Shown here one piece after another: positions 47,272 to 59,280 of a stretch of 64,000 nucleotides of DNA (position 1 is the first letter of the stretch; each line of letters starts with the position of its first letter). Source of the stretch: Marisa cornuarietis (lineage: Eukaryota; Mollusca; Gastropoda; Architaenioglossa; Ampullariidae). The DNA is taken from contig SMMW01000612.1 of the NCBI GenBank assembly GCA_004794655.1, positions 1 to 64,000 on the forward strand. The letters are read 5' to 3'. The translations under genes and the position numbers were made by a program. The notes beneath the pieces were generated by a model. It did not search any database, was not told where the DNA came from, and saw only the letters and a program-made list of their open reading frames with translations.

Positions 47272-47289
47272 CATACACCACGCTCAACG

Positions 47290-48080
47290 AGCGCCCAGTA
47301 GGTGGGGATGAAGGTGAAGAGATTTCTAGTTGATTTATGGAAGATGAAGAACTCGCTGCTCTCTCTTTTCTATCTGGCCATGAAACCTTCTCGTTTCTTC
47401 TTCTTTTTACGTCATTCTTTTCCTAAATGACGACAAACAAATGACGCACATAAGACGTCAAACACAAGACACCATTCACACACGAAACAATACAAGACCT
47501 CCCCCTAACCTATTTCAGTAACCAATAGCTTGACCCGTTGTGGACATGAACACCAAGCTGTATGTGCTGCAGACTGGTGTGACTATTTAGTATTCTAGCT
47601 GTGCTGGTAGGAAAGTAAAGTGTGGAGCCACAACTCAGAGCACATAGTTAACCATTTCCTGTAAAAGCGTCATGGAACTAAATACCTTACACAAGTTCTA
47701 AATGTATAACTAGTGATAACAGTCTCAGTCTCTTACGACAGGCCTAGGAGTTACAGGTAATGTGATGAGACTCAACAAGCGCATTTTGCCACTCGAGGTG
47801 CATTTAAAGAACGTGATTGTAACAACAGCCACAAAAACAAACAAAAGCACGAAATCCTGCAATTAATCATAGAGTAAAATAATAAGCGACTAACAAAATC
47901 CTTTCACAATTTTCCCCTTTGCTTGTTTTGTTCCCTTACAGATCTTTATTCACAGTTTTAAAAAGGTTTTGTCTGTATCTAAATTATTCTGATTTCCTGC
48001 ATTTCCTTCTTTCACTTTGATAAAATTTAGTAAACCCTGATGCATAGCAGAGCATATAATGTATCTCATCATTAAACCTC
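47290..48080. other. Intergenic DNA without a recognisable gene
   Basis: No supported frame or repeat. Confidence 0.35.
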
Positions 48081-48082
48081 CA

Positions 48083-48232
48083 GTTTATCCATTTCAACAG
48101 ATCAACAGTTGTGTCTACATTTTCGTTTATTATTTTCGCTCTCAACGCTTTCGTGAGACCTGTAGAGTATTTTTTTCAGAGGTTAAAATGTATTTTAGAC
48201 GAAGCTTATTTGATCAATGTTCTCACGGATAG
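48083..48232 (+). pseudogene. Orphan receptor TM7 and tail
   Basis: A frame reading VYPFQQINSC, then YIFVYYFRSQRFRETC, matches TM7 and the tail of the array and runs 49 codons to a TAG at 48230. TM1-TM6 are absent upstream. It is a C-terminal fragment left by deletion or unequal exchange. Confidence 0.85.
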
Positions 48233-48239
48233 TACGACA

Positions 48240-49600
48240 GTGTCCTCTTGATTTGTTTATAGTGTCTGTATGATTGTCGAGAAAATAAACATAGTAATCT
48301 CATCACGCACTAGGTGTCAGATACGCGTACATGATGTTACAAGACTTTATCACTTATTTATTATTATTCATATTAAAAGATCAGTTGGCCTACTGGAAAC
48401 AACACTATTGTTATTTTAATTAAGGACTAGCCCGACTTGACCCTTGACTTTTCGAAGCTCGAAATACAATAGTGCTTCCATTTATTTAGATGCTTGTCAT
48501 AAACCTTGCGATGGTTCTATAATAGAAAGTGGAATACTGGTTTATTATTTTATTAAGTTGTAAGCCGTATTTTTCAGGTAAGAATATTGGATGTTAACTA
48601 TTCTGACACATTGTACGAATCACGGATTTTGTCTTCAGACGTTATTTTGGAGAACATAAAAACTATATTTAAGCAAAAGAGTTTTTTGTTTGTTTTTAAT
48701 AGGACGTTAAACACGTTTAACATCACAATGCCTTTTTTAGCATTTCCTTTTTCTAAAGGTCTTGAAAATACACGAAAACGGTAATCTCTTTGCTTACTGA
48801 ATAAAAGAGAAAGATAAGGATGTTACAAAGTTTTTTCACTAAAGATATTTTTCGAACTTGATAAAAAAAAATCGTTTATAACAAATATATCTGCAAAGTT
48901 TTCTGATACTCGAAAGGACTATAGTAACAAAAAAATCGAGTTATCAGTTAATTCAAAGTTTCTTTCAGAGGATATTATTTATGAATTTTTCAATTACATT
49001 TTAAAGCAAAAGGAAAACGCTAACTTCTTTTCAAACTCGATTTGATCAATATATTTCTGTTTCGTATTTTTCTTTATAATGTTCTTATGAATATTCTGTA
49101 GGCACTGAAGTCATTATGCTTACATATTCAAATATTGCTTTATATGGCTTAGTATAATGAGATGGTTTCAGTTATGATTTATTGTAATTTTTGTTCTTGA
49201 TTTTTAAGCGACGCCTCTCTTTTCGAAAGTTCAGTTGTTGTGTTCATAATAATTCAGTCGTCAGCAAATCTCGTAAAGTAAACCTAATGGGAATGTAACT
49301 GTACTGAGAAATCCTACTAAGAGCGGATGCCGATGTCTTTTTTGAAATGTTAATAACGAGGACTGTACACACCATCATAAATTTTTCTTGAATGCACATT
49401 TATATTAATTAATATATTACCTTCTTTCCAGAAAATTTACCTGCCTCCTTGTGATATTGAAGTGCAGTAAATAGTTAACATCTTGCCAAAATTAATCCTT
49501 ACTATCTGGGAGGTGCCAGTTTTGGTTGAGAGTTAGGTACTTGTTACTTTGCTATTTTTCCAATGGCACTTTTAAGAGTCAGTGACGGGTACTGTTACAC
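48240..49600. other. AT-rich intergenic DNA
   Basis: No gene supported. Confidence 0.4.
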
Positions 49601-49614
49601 AATATGTGAACGCG

Positions 49615-49740
49615 TGTCTTTTAGTTTGGAATCCCAATAAGTGTTTACAGAACTTTAAATTGTGAGGGTCCTAACCTCCATTCAAATAGTTGATATTTTT
49701 TTAACGAAACCGTTTCCACAGTTGTTAACTCTCACATACT
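49615..49740 (+). repeat. Dispersed repeat shared with 63605-63735
   Basis: Both copies share TTTGGAAT(C/T)CC, an AACCTCCA(T/G)T...AAATAGTTGAT block and a CGTTTCCA string, in the same orientation. No coding content. Confidence 0.6.
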
Positions 49741-51240
49741 GGCCTACACTAGCGCTCTTTGGTTTAGCTATTTATTCAAGAAATATCCACATTTACAGCC
49801 AAAGATTAAAGTTTGTATTGGCAGGGTGAGTCTTTTGTCGTTCTGGATGATAAAACAGAAGATGGAGATAACTACAATATCTAACAACTAGTGACTATAA
49901 AACATAAGATTATCTTCGTTTAATTTTAACGATCGCTTGCTATTACTGATACCGTCTAAATTAATTTTCTATCTCTTACAAAGAGTAAACTCTCAGTTTT
50001 ATTTTGTGGTTTTCTAGCAACTTTTATTTATTTCGGATTGTTTAGGGTGTAATTTTTGTCATGATATGTAGTATGTAGTCAGTTTGAGCGGATGCTTCCT
50101 TCGTGTACCACCATGGTGCACAGATAGAAAGGTCGCATACAAGACACACCGACCAGCACTGCGTCCCACAAGTGTTCCTTCGCACAACAAATCACTAAGA
50201 CCTGTACGGTTGAAATTCTCTATTGTCGGGATCTTTCTTCTAACTTTAGACGGGAGTACCAAATTTAAAAAAAAGTTCAACAATTCTCAAATCAACATAT
50301 ATATATATATATATCAAATAAACTAACTACACGCTAGATAAACTCCCTAAATCACATGGGTTACACTAATCAATGTACTTTTACCAACTATCAATCATAC
50401 ATACCATGTGAGTTACATATATAACTCTCCGTCCTCCAATCATCCTGCTTCGTTAAGTCCAATTCTCTTCAAATTTTCAAACCACATGTTTTCATAAGGG
50501 AACCATCACGGGTAGTACTAATATCCCGATTCGATTTTCTGATTTAAACAAAATGACCAAAAAGGCACTTACTTTCAAAGTCCGAGTCAGAACACTCTCA
50601 CTCACATGTGTACACCTTCGTAGAATAACCTCCCTTGAAATGGTTCTGTATGACGAGCTGTTGGTGCGAACTCGCACACTAACGACTGTATAATTCCAAT
50701 ACTCTGAGTAGCTGGTGTGGATAAGGTGCACACAGCACCCTGACAACAATATCCTCCGCTACTCCTGAACAACGTGCTGTAAACGGTATCGCCTATACTC
50801 GTCTTCTTCCCTGAAATACTAACGATGTCATAAATACTCACAATAAATTTAACTGATGAATTTTGTTACACATGAAAATAACTATACCTCTTTACAAGAA
50901 TCAAATTTTGTAACCATTTATTAAGAGCTCACATCATTCTCTCCCCGACCACTATAAAGAAAAGAAAAAAAAACGTTTCCCATACCTTGACGAGGCCAGG
51001 AATTATACTGATTCCCCTGTCGCTTTCACACAGAAAACTACTACCAGGTCTTTCTCCTTCGACCTTTGGTCTGGGAATGATTAGACTAACGAAGGCAATT
51101 TATGTAAATCCAGCAACTGTTTTAAAATGTAAACAGATGTTCATGCTCATTAAAGTGTGTTTCCCACAATGTCCATTGAAAGGTCCAGCTGTGATTATGC
51201 ACCATTTGATCCACAATGATTTAGTTTAAAGTGGAATTAT
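49741..51240. other. Intergenic DNA with unassigned open frames
   Basis: Frames at 50059-50283 and 50492-50841 (minus strand) are of non-trivial composition but match no family I know and are unsupported by splice or promoter signals. A TA run lies at 50298-50314. Confidence 0.3.
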
Positions 51241-51244
51241 CGCT

Positions 51245-51480
51245 TTTAAGGACCATTTTCGAGAATCTCTCTCCGTATTGGCAAGCATAATTCACGTTTC
51301 ACCGCCGTAGATCATGATGGGTACTACGAGAGCAGTGCTCGCATTATCCCTGCCAGACTCTGTCCAGCCGAGCTAATGCTGTTGTTGCTGTCGCAATCCT
51401 GATGTGGATTTCTGTCGTGAAGTCGCCGTCTTCGGAAAGTGTGGCGTCTAACTTCTTAAAACCGTTTGCCTTTTTAATGG
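51245..51480 (-). mobile_element. RTE-type LINE C-terminal fragment
   Basis: The reverse complement encodes KKLDATLSEDG, EIHIRIATATTALARL and DRVW, the C-terminal landmark region (LGxxIxxDG...EIxxRIxxA) of RTE-like reverse transcriptases. It is broken by stops beyond that point. Confidence 0.65.
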
Positions 51481-52167
51481 AACCCTGTCCATGCAGATCT
51501 CTACTTTGCTGTTGCAAGTGACTATAAACCTGCTAGTTTATATTTCGTATGTGTTTGAGTTGTCTGAATGTCAGCTGTTAAGTTTGTGCATTTTTCTGCT
51601 ATCAGATAGATTTCGTCTGCAACGCATCAGTGTAACCAACAGCAACTTGGCAAATGTTGGAATTATTTAACGGAGTGCAAAAAGCGACACTCCTATAGGC
51701 TGTAGTTGTCTTATTCGTTTACTTCAATAAGGTCACCTACCTTTCAGAGAAGATGTCTCCGTTAGTTTCCACATTTTGGCAACTTTTCAAAACGTTATAT
51801 CTAGTTTAGCAGAAATGAACTGTTTTACTTTTAGGAAGTAGTTTGTTTTGGTTTCTTTAGAATATTAACATATATCAGCGTATCCGAAACTACCTTACAG
51901 ATTTGTATTTCGAAAGTAGAGCCACAGTGAAAAATTGGTATGTACGTAAGAAGTGCCAGTTATTAATACACACAAATATTCTTTCTTCATCCTAATAAGA
52001 ATACATATTATCCAGAATACAAAAATCAATATACCACAAGACATTTGAATCTGAAAAAGACTGGATGTCCTGTCGTACAAAACAAGGAACTTTCGCTCAA
52101 CTATGTACGGTGCTCATCATAGGGCCAAATAAATGTATTCCCAGCCAAGCACACACGCTGTAAATTC

Positions 52168-52172
52168 AACGG

Positions 52173-52221
<49 letters not shown>
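52168..52221. repeat. CA microsatellite at the left edge of duplication A, copy 2
   Basis: A (CA)n tract followed by a short CT run. Homology to copy 1 begins just to its right; the left flanks are unrelated. Confidence 0.9.
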
Positions 52222-52224
<3 letters not shown>

Positions 52225-52718
52225 CTCTCTCTCTTTGAGCGCTAACTCACAAAGTTCTGAAACAGATTTGCTATCAGTGTGAAGTGCACTGTAAAGAGAC
52301 GAGACATTGCAAGTAAATAGTTAAGAAGGGATCCGACCAGGACCCATGCAGGTCGCATATCCCTGAGCGCCAGCAGAAACTAAGCGGTTATTATAGATAG
52401 TAGTTTTGTTAAAGTAAAGCCGCTACTAAACTGCATGCCCGCTGAATTAATGTTACTTACCTTTTGGTAAAACATCTTTTCACAATTTCCACATCAACAT
52501 ACTAACCTTATGTTATTTAAACACACTGTAATTTTTGCAGGAATTGCAGAAATAGAGAAAGTCAATAGAAAAAAACCTAACATATTGCCTGTCCTTTGTA
52601 GACAATAAATAAATGTTTGTATTTTCTTTTTACTTTTACGGCTTTCTTTAAAAATACTAGATTCGATCACTTGCTATTAAACGTAACAAATCAGACTTTA
52701 CCCCACTCTTTCTTTTCT

Positions 52719-52753
52719 GAGCATTTGTCAGGTACATGTATTTTCCTAGAGGA
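52719..52753 (+). promoter_or_regulatory. Upstream block shared by receptors 2, 3 and 7
   Basis: Contains GCATTTGTCAGG followed by GTATTTTCC, corresponding to the block at 4899. About 670 bp before the receptor 7 start. Confidence 0.25.
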
Positions 52754-53199
52754 TTGTGGGCGGGGGGGGGTAATACATTTGTAATCATTAGCAAACCTCT
52801 CATGTCAAAACTAGAAAAATGATGATTCCAATTTTCGTTCTTTTTCCAGAGCAATGTTACGAGGTTCGGGGTCTTTGTGTAAGGGTTCTCGCTACTTTGC
52901 GTGTGTTTTCGTACTGTTTGGTATACTTTTTAGTGAATATTTCTTCACGGAAGTAAAAGCATGTCCAGCTATGTGCATTATTTTATTTCTTACATTTTTG
53001 AGATTACAAAAATGCATAATTTTGTTTGAATGTAACAAGAAGTGTATTTGTTCTAACGATTTAAAGAAATACAAATGTAATTTTTTTTAAATATTTTTCA
53101 CAAAATGGCATTTGTTATTTTAGACGACTAATTTCACGATAGAAATGTTTCGCTGTTATTTAATCTTCTAAACAGAATAAATTTGCGAGTTCTTTTAAT

Positions 53200-53386
53200 T
53201 TTACCCACATAATTGTATCGTACGTAACTCAATCTCTTGTTGTATTCCGTTGTTCTATACGTTTTAAACAACTCAAATACTAAGTCAATAACAGACAAAG
53301 TAACAAATGTATCGTACATGGAGAACGTCTTCTGCGATGTCACAAGTCAAGAGATACCACAGATAATATAAACAGTTTTCTTTTTT
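53200..53386 (+). pseudogene. Decayed receptor N-terminus directly upstream of receptor 7
   Basis: Matches the 5' end of receptor 2, including the leader and about 36 codons. The ATG has become ACT (53279), and a TAA occurs at 53369. The homology ends at ACAGTTTTCTTT, right where receptor 7 begins. This shows a partial internal duplication or exchange at a short identical string. Confidence 0.88.
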
Positions 53387-54430
53387 ATGAACAACATGGA
53401 GAGTAACTCAACTACGGACATGGTATCTTCTGTAACAAATGTAACGAATGCAGGCAACGATTTCTACGATGCCACATGTCAGGAAATACGACAGATAGTA
53501 GAAACAGTTTTCTATGGTGGTCTAACAACACTCGTGTGTCTCATTGGAATCCCAGGAAACATCATCAACTGCCTGGTGTTCAGGCGACAGGGACTACAAG
53601 ACCGCATGAACTTGTGTCTCTTCTCTCTCGCGCTGAATGATGTATGTTTGCTGATATGCTCCTTTACAATAATCTTAATGAGGTCATTTATAACTCTGTA
53701 TGACACAGCTCTCGGCGATGAATATTTTTTAAAGTCTGCGAGGGCTTTGTCTTTCACCGTTTGTGCTCGAGCGACTTCTTGCATTATTAGCGCCGTGATT
53801 GCGGTGGAGAGATGTGTTTGTGTTGTCTTTCCACTCAACGCCGCTACTTGCATACGAACAAAATCTTTGGGAGTTTTATTGGGTATATGCTTTCTCCTCT
53901 TCTTTACTATATCCCTTTTATACACTTTTTCATATCAGCTTCAATCCTCAATAATGCTAGGAAAAACGCAGTGGTCATTTGGTCCTACACTATTCTATAA
54001 ACAGAATACTGCAATAATCAGAATATTAGATTCCATTTTTCTTGAAACAGTTGTACGCATTGTTAGCTTTGTGATAGTGTGTGTCAGTACCGCTGTGACT
54101 GTACACAAGCTGAGAGCAGCGAGGACGTGGAGACAAAAGTCGTCGTTAACATCCGGTAACATCAGCAGCCAACAGGCGGCTCTCACCTCCATGTTAGTCG
54201 TCGTCTCCATCATCTACATTACGACATTATTGCCAGCGGTGGCGTTCCAAATTGCTCAACTATTTCTACAAGACGAGCTTTTTAATCCTCGATTATTTAT
54301 TACTAATATGACAGTGAGCGCTGCAGTCTATCCATTTCAACAGATTAACAGTTGTGTTCATATTTTTGTTTTTTATCTTCGGTCTCAACGCTTTCGCGAG
54401 AGCTTCAAAATAATTTTTCACAGAAGTTAA
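53387..54430 (+). CDS. Single-exon rhodopsin-class GPCR, chimeric N-terminus (receptor 7)
   Basis: This intact 347-residue receptor has N-terminal sequons at Asn7 and Asn18, GNIIN in TM1, RRQGLQDR in ICL1 (Arg where most have Trp), LALND in TM2, and ERC at 141-143. ICL3 (HKLRAARTWRQ), LLP in TM6 and HIFVF in TM7 follow, so even the TM7 Tyr is replaced by Phe here. From TM1 on it is closest to receptor 2, but its first ~10 codons (MNNMESNSTTD) match receptor 8 (MNNIESNSSTD). The original receptor-2-like start lies decayed just upstream. ATG at 53387 or 53396 could serve. Confidence 0.93.
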   Translation: MNNMESNSTTDMVSSVTNVTNAGNDFYDATCQEIRQIVETVFYGGLTTLVCLIGIPGNIINCLVFRRQGLQDRMNLCLFSLALNDVCLLICSFTIILMRSFITLYDTALGDEYFLKSARALSFTVCARATSCIISAVIAVERCVCVVFPLNAATCIRTKSLGVLLGICFLLFFTISLLYTFSYQLQSSIMLGKTQWSFGPTLFYKQNTAIIRILDSIFLETVVRIVSFVIVCVSTAVTVHKLRAARTWRQKSSLTSGNISSQQAALTSMLVVVSIIYITTLLPAVAFQIAQLFLQDELFNPRLFITNMTVSAAVYPFQQINSCVHIFVFYLRSQRFRESFKIIFHRS

Positions 54431-55057
54431 AACTGTAGTTTAGAAAAAAACAAAATTGGTTTTCATCATCCGGATGAATAGGGCCATGGCTATTTCTAAA
54501 GGTAGACGAGCATCGCACTCGAGGTAAAACAAGCTGCGCCTCTTTCGGGCATAGGAAATTGCATAAAAAACAATCCCCTCGGATCGAGAAAGTTTCTGTA
54601 GGTTTCTCGAAACTTCTAGACACTTTTCGTGTACATTTCTACATATTTCAATGTGTATATATGCCAGTGGAAGGTAAAAGTTAGCAAAGAACCTTCGCGC
54701 TTGGTTGGAGAGGTCTGTGCCAGTGGGTAGAGAGATGGGAGTCTTCCCCAAGGATGTGATTGTGGTTTGCTGTGTGATTAGCCTGGTGCAGCTCAGTTGG
54801 CTTAACTGACTTTTTGTCTTTATGCATAATATTCACGTGCATATTTCTCCTAACGATTTTCAGAAAAATTAACATCACGAAACAATATATTTTTGCTAAA
54901 CGGAAATTTCTGTTTAGAGAATAACGCTAATGTTTAACGTGCCCAACAGTTTCCACGGCGATACTCTAATAAAAGCACAGATTAGCAGAATAAAAGGCAG
55001 AATAAAACTACAAGAAGTAAGGAACAGTCTTTCTATCAAGATTGACAACATCAAGGG

Positions 55058-55330
55058 CGTGGCCAGAAATGTCGACCTCGACATCCGGTAACATCAACAG
55101 CCACCAGGCTGCTCTCACCTTCACTCTAGTCGTCGTGGCCATCGTATACATCGCGACATTATTGCCAGCTTTTACTTGGCAGATCATTCTGTTTCTACCA
55201 GACCTGCTTGCCGTGATAGTAAACGCAGAGGTCTATCCACTTGAACGAATTTTTACATTTTTGTTTTTTATTTTCAATGACAACGCTTCCGAGAGACCTT
55301 TTTCAAATTATATGTCACAAAAGTTAGAAT
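55058..55330 (+). pseudogene. Receptor C-terminal pseudogene (ICL3 to tail)
   Basis: The frame reads STSGNINSHQAALT, then a TM6 with LLPAFTW and a shortened ECL3. In TM7 the frame is lost: the continuing FYF and QRFRETF residues appear in another frame with a TGA between them. All of TM1-TM5 is missing. The flank just upstream resembles the flank of the truncated receptor at 61000. Counterpart of the smaller remnant at 6737. Confidence 0.88.
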
Positions 55331-56299
55331 TGATTGACATTAGACTTAACAGCCAGTGCAGGGCGGATAGCCGAGTCGCAACTGGCTCATGACTAATAGG
55401 TTGCTTTTTTAAAAAGAAAGTTTGACAAAAAGGGAGAAGACGATATAATGAACTGTCGTCGGCCAGCGCCTTACTTTCCACGCAGACACGGCAAGTGGAG
55501 GCTGAATCATATTTTTTTGAAGTATATTGGATTTTTTGAGTGTTACATTTTTTCCATTATTCTTTACGTATTTATGCATTAATAATTTGTTCATGTTGTT
55601 CCTTTTTTGTGACTATCTGGAGTTGTTTACAGTTTATTTGTACCCTGGGGATATTTGACCCAGGAGTGTTTAGATCGCTCGTTCCCAGAGCCAGCGCCGT
55701 TTTGTATTTTAACGACTGTTCCCGAGTGAAATCGCCTGTGGTTTGGGTTATTTGGTGTGTGGAAGATATATGTGCTTTTTTATTCCTGGACGTTAGTCCC
55801 CAATGATTGTTCTTCTTGAAGTGTAGTGTTTACAGTGGAACATCAGACTTCAGTGCCTATATTTAGTTGAAGCTTCAAAAAACTAATAATAGTCTTCAAG
55901 ATAAACTGTTTTGTTTGGTCTGTTAGGCTGGTGATCACACAAGTAGATCTCTCTACATGAAAAGACACAATGAAAGGTACACACTAGCGTACATAATAAT
56001 AATAATCAATGATCATCGTCACAAACATGAGGAGAAGAAAAAGAAGAAGCGGATGATTTATATAGCGCGTGCCCAAGCTGACAAAGAAGCATGGTTTAAA
56101 GCTACAACTAAATATAGGTTTTCTGGCCTTTTGAATTTGTTGTTTCAAGACCGGACAAATAATATCAGAATAAAATATATAATCATTAAACGTCGACTTT
56201 GTTTTCAATTTTAAAGCTTTTTTTAAAGCTCAACCTCACATATAAAATTAGCCGAAACATTTATCGTAAAAAGTACGTTTTTCTGCTTTTTTCCTCTGG

Positions 56300-56475
56300 C
56301 TGGAAGAGGAAGGCTGTGGCTGAAATTATGAGCAGGCATATCGACGCCATAACGGGGCTTGTGACGAAAGCGGAAGAGATGAGCCAGAGGGCGCTGGCGG
56401 AAGTGGTTAATGTTCGAGATCGAAGGTTACAAGAGGAGATGGTAATTTTGAGACAAAACCATGATCAAGTCAGGT
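56300..56475 (+). other. Possible isolated exon with coiled-coil character
   Basis: An open stretch reads KAVAEIMSRHIDAITGLV, KAEEMSQRALAEV and RRLQEEM. It is charged, helical and clearly less AT-rich than its surroundings, and a GTAATT donor-like site follows GAGATG. No partner exon or known domain was recognised. Could be a captured exon or chance. Confidence 0.25.
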
Positions 56476-57240
56476 TATTATTACACGTAGGTAACAAACA
56501 CCATGGTAAACTAAACCTCGCGAAGAGACAAAGTTTCGTTGTTATCAGAAGTGATGCAGCAGGGATGGAGAATCAATTATGTTGCTCTACCAGTTCAGTT
56601 ATCTCTCGGTGCAAAATTTGTTTCGTCAGTGTACGTCAGTTTAACACGGTTGAGCATAATATTAAAAAATGTTAAGAAACACATGACTTGGTGCCTACTG
56701 TGTGGGTGTGTAGTTATGTAAACCTGAACAAAATGAGAAAAACTACGGCTATACCAGAGCTGATGTTAGGACTACTTCAGACACACGCTGCATATTGACG
56801 GACAGCGGCGGGTGAAAATAAGGAAAAGCAGCAAAATATTGTACACAACACACCATCGTGTCTTAGACTTACTTAAAGTGATCTTACCGATGCAAAATGC
56901 TGACCGTTATTTCGAGTTTTATCAACGATGTCCATCAAAATTTGTCACTTGCCAGAGAAAGATTCTGGCTTCAGCCTGTGTCTGCTGGGGTAGCATCGAG
57001 TCAATGAGTCTTTTATCAAGGTTAGATGCTAAACCGTTTCAAATGAAAATATACGAAAATGTTGTTGCTTTCTCCACTATATTACAGAGTATTGTTTTGA
57101 AAATCAGTACAGCTATAGCTCAAATCTGTAGTAAGCACAGCTCCAAAAGTCCGTCATAGAGAAGAGATTGAAACATAGAAAAGTACTCGACGGTGTCAAC
57201 TATTAAAAGGTTTTGCACGACTGTGTGCGATGTCTTAAAA

Positions 57241-58070
57241 CGAACTAAATCCTAAAATTTAAATTAATATGTGGCACTAAAGCGCGTTACTCTTTAAGAC
57301 ATGAAGTACAATGTTCCCGTCACTTTTGCAAACACTCTTTTATGTAAAACTAATATGCTTTCTTTTCCTTTAAATTAGATTCCATTAACTTACAGAAAAT
57401 TAAAAGGTAGGATATATAAATAGTATAGTAATTATTTCGGACATTTGAAAACTGAAATTATCGTCATAAGAACAGTAAACCTTGACTGGCTGTTTTGCAC
57501 TCATGTCACCCCCATAACTGTTGAGCGAGTTTACATAAAGTTGGTTAAGTAGAAATAAAAAATGTTAGCCTTACTTGTAGTTGTCCCTATCATGTGTCAT
57601 TATACTTTCTGCCATTAGCTAAACGTGAATGTGGCAGGAAAATCTCCGACATGTAGGCAAACATCAATCACGCGTATACAGCCAAAGGCCATTTAGAAAG
57701 TTCTTGACTAGTCTTTTAGAGAGCAATTGCTTAATGCAGACAAAGAGAGCCAAGTGAGGACAATAGAGACACCATCGTCTGAGACAGAAGATCACGTTGC
57801 GACGATTGGATTATAATGAAATGTCTCTTCTAATTGCCCAATAGTACACAAAGGCCGGTTAATATTGTTTGTGCAAAAACTTTGTCAACTCCAGACAAGT
57901 TTCAACGTTGCAATGTCGTGTGTGTTAGGTCTGTCTGTAAGCTAAGTGAATCTGGTCTGAAGTTATTTTTGAGAAAAGTTTCCAATAGCTCTGGAAAACA
58001 GGATAGATAATCAAATTAAAACCCATAATTATTCCGCACATATTTAGCATAAAAAATGTAAAGATCCTCC
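57241..58070. other. Intergenic DNA without a recognisable gene
   Basis: No supported frame. It lies between the end of duplication A and the SINE. Confidence 0.4.
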
Positions 58071-58074
58071 CATA

Positions 58075-58275
58075 ACTTTTAAGGTTGTTGGAGAGTGATG
58101 TGTTAGAGACCCCACTTTTCTCAGGTACATGAGGGTGGTGACCATCTCCTCTCCCTCGCTGCCTTACCTTCCCCAACCCTCAATGGATTCAGGTACCCAT
58201 TCCCGTCAGCTGGGTCGACTGGGGGAAGTTTGCTGCGCTTATCGGGAATTGAACTAGCGCGCTCTCAGTAATCTT
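58075..58275 (-). mobile_element. tRNA-derived SINE
   Basis: In reverse complement a box-B-like GTTCAATTCCC (58243-58255) is followed by a central GACCCAGCTGACGGGAATGG and GGTACCTGAATCC region, then a GGTAAGGCAGCGAGGGAGAG block and ACCCTCATGTACCTGAG. This layout is typical of molluscan SINEs. The 5' tRNA-like head is incomplete. Confidence 0.6.
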
Positions 58276-58464
58276 ATGAAACAAAACTCCAGCAAAGAAG
58301 AGGACGTTGATGAGAAAAAATGTACACTATATCTTTCTATTAGCTACCGGCTGCCTGGATGTCTCGTAACTACTGTGAAAACATATGCGACTAACAACTG
58401 TACACCTTCCGTAAACATTTCTGCCTGAGACATTTGAAGACTGACTTTTATACAGCGAGGTACA

Positions 58465-58490
58465 CACACACACATAAAACACACACACAC

Positions 58491-58537
<47 letters not shown>
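58465..58537. repeat. CA microsatellite
   Basis: Slightly interrupted (CA)n tract; source of the Cys-Val frame on the minus strand. Confidence 0.95.
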
Positions 58538-58538
<1 letters not shown>

Positions 58539-58864
58539 CGTATGTAACGACAGAATAACCTTGAGTTATCAAGCATAATGTAACTTTTATGCTTGCACTA
58601 AACAAAATCTATGCTTGTGAGTGCAACACTTTTTAAGAGATGGTAGTTTGACTTGTTTAATTTAGCAGGTTTTCAAATCCGACTCCACCCAAGAGTGCCA
58701 GGTAAAAGCAGTCGGGTACGTTTGTTTATTGGGCGTGTATCCGACACGATATTAAAAATAACCGTGTTGTTGGATTTGCTGGCGCTGCGTAATTTCAGTT
58801 TTAGCCATTCTGTCAATCCACATAAAAATACTGGATAAAAGCTATTTTTGATTAAACCATATGT

Positions 58865-58879
58865 GCATGTGTGTATGTG

Positions 58880-58939
<60 letters not shown>

Positions 58940-58940
58940 C
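58865..58940. repeat. GT microsatellite
   Basis: Interrupted (GT)n tract about 340 bp upstream of receptor 8. Confidence 0.95.
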
Positions 58941-59280
58941 GATTTTTGAGAGGACCAGAGTTTAATGTTAAAATGTTTGTAAACTAAAAACAAAACGTAA
59001 AATGTCTGCTTTTAAAATGTTCCATGTAAATATGAACCTCAAAATTTTGTTATCCAAAATTGTTTATCAAACGATTTTTATAATTATAAAAAAGTTATAT
59101 ATTTTCTTTTAATAATGGAACGTATTTTATAAGGCTAGATGTAGTTAATGTAACCTATAAAATATTTTTAATGCAATGTGTTAATATAAATTCTAACGCG
59201 AAATAAGAACCAAAATTTAGATATTTTAGTTCTACAGCCAAGATTGTTTAAAATACGTTTATATTGCTGTTACATTCATA

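Larger units (their letters stand above)
52230..57240 (+). repeat. Segmental duplication A, copy 2 (contains receptor 7)
   Basis: Colinear with 4444-10660 but shorter, since it lacks most of the 7400-9900 material. It preserves more of the second receptor (55058-55330) than copy 1 does. Confidence 0.8.
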
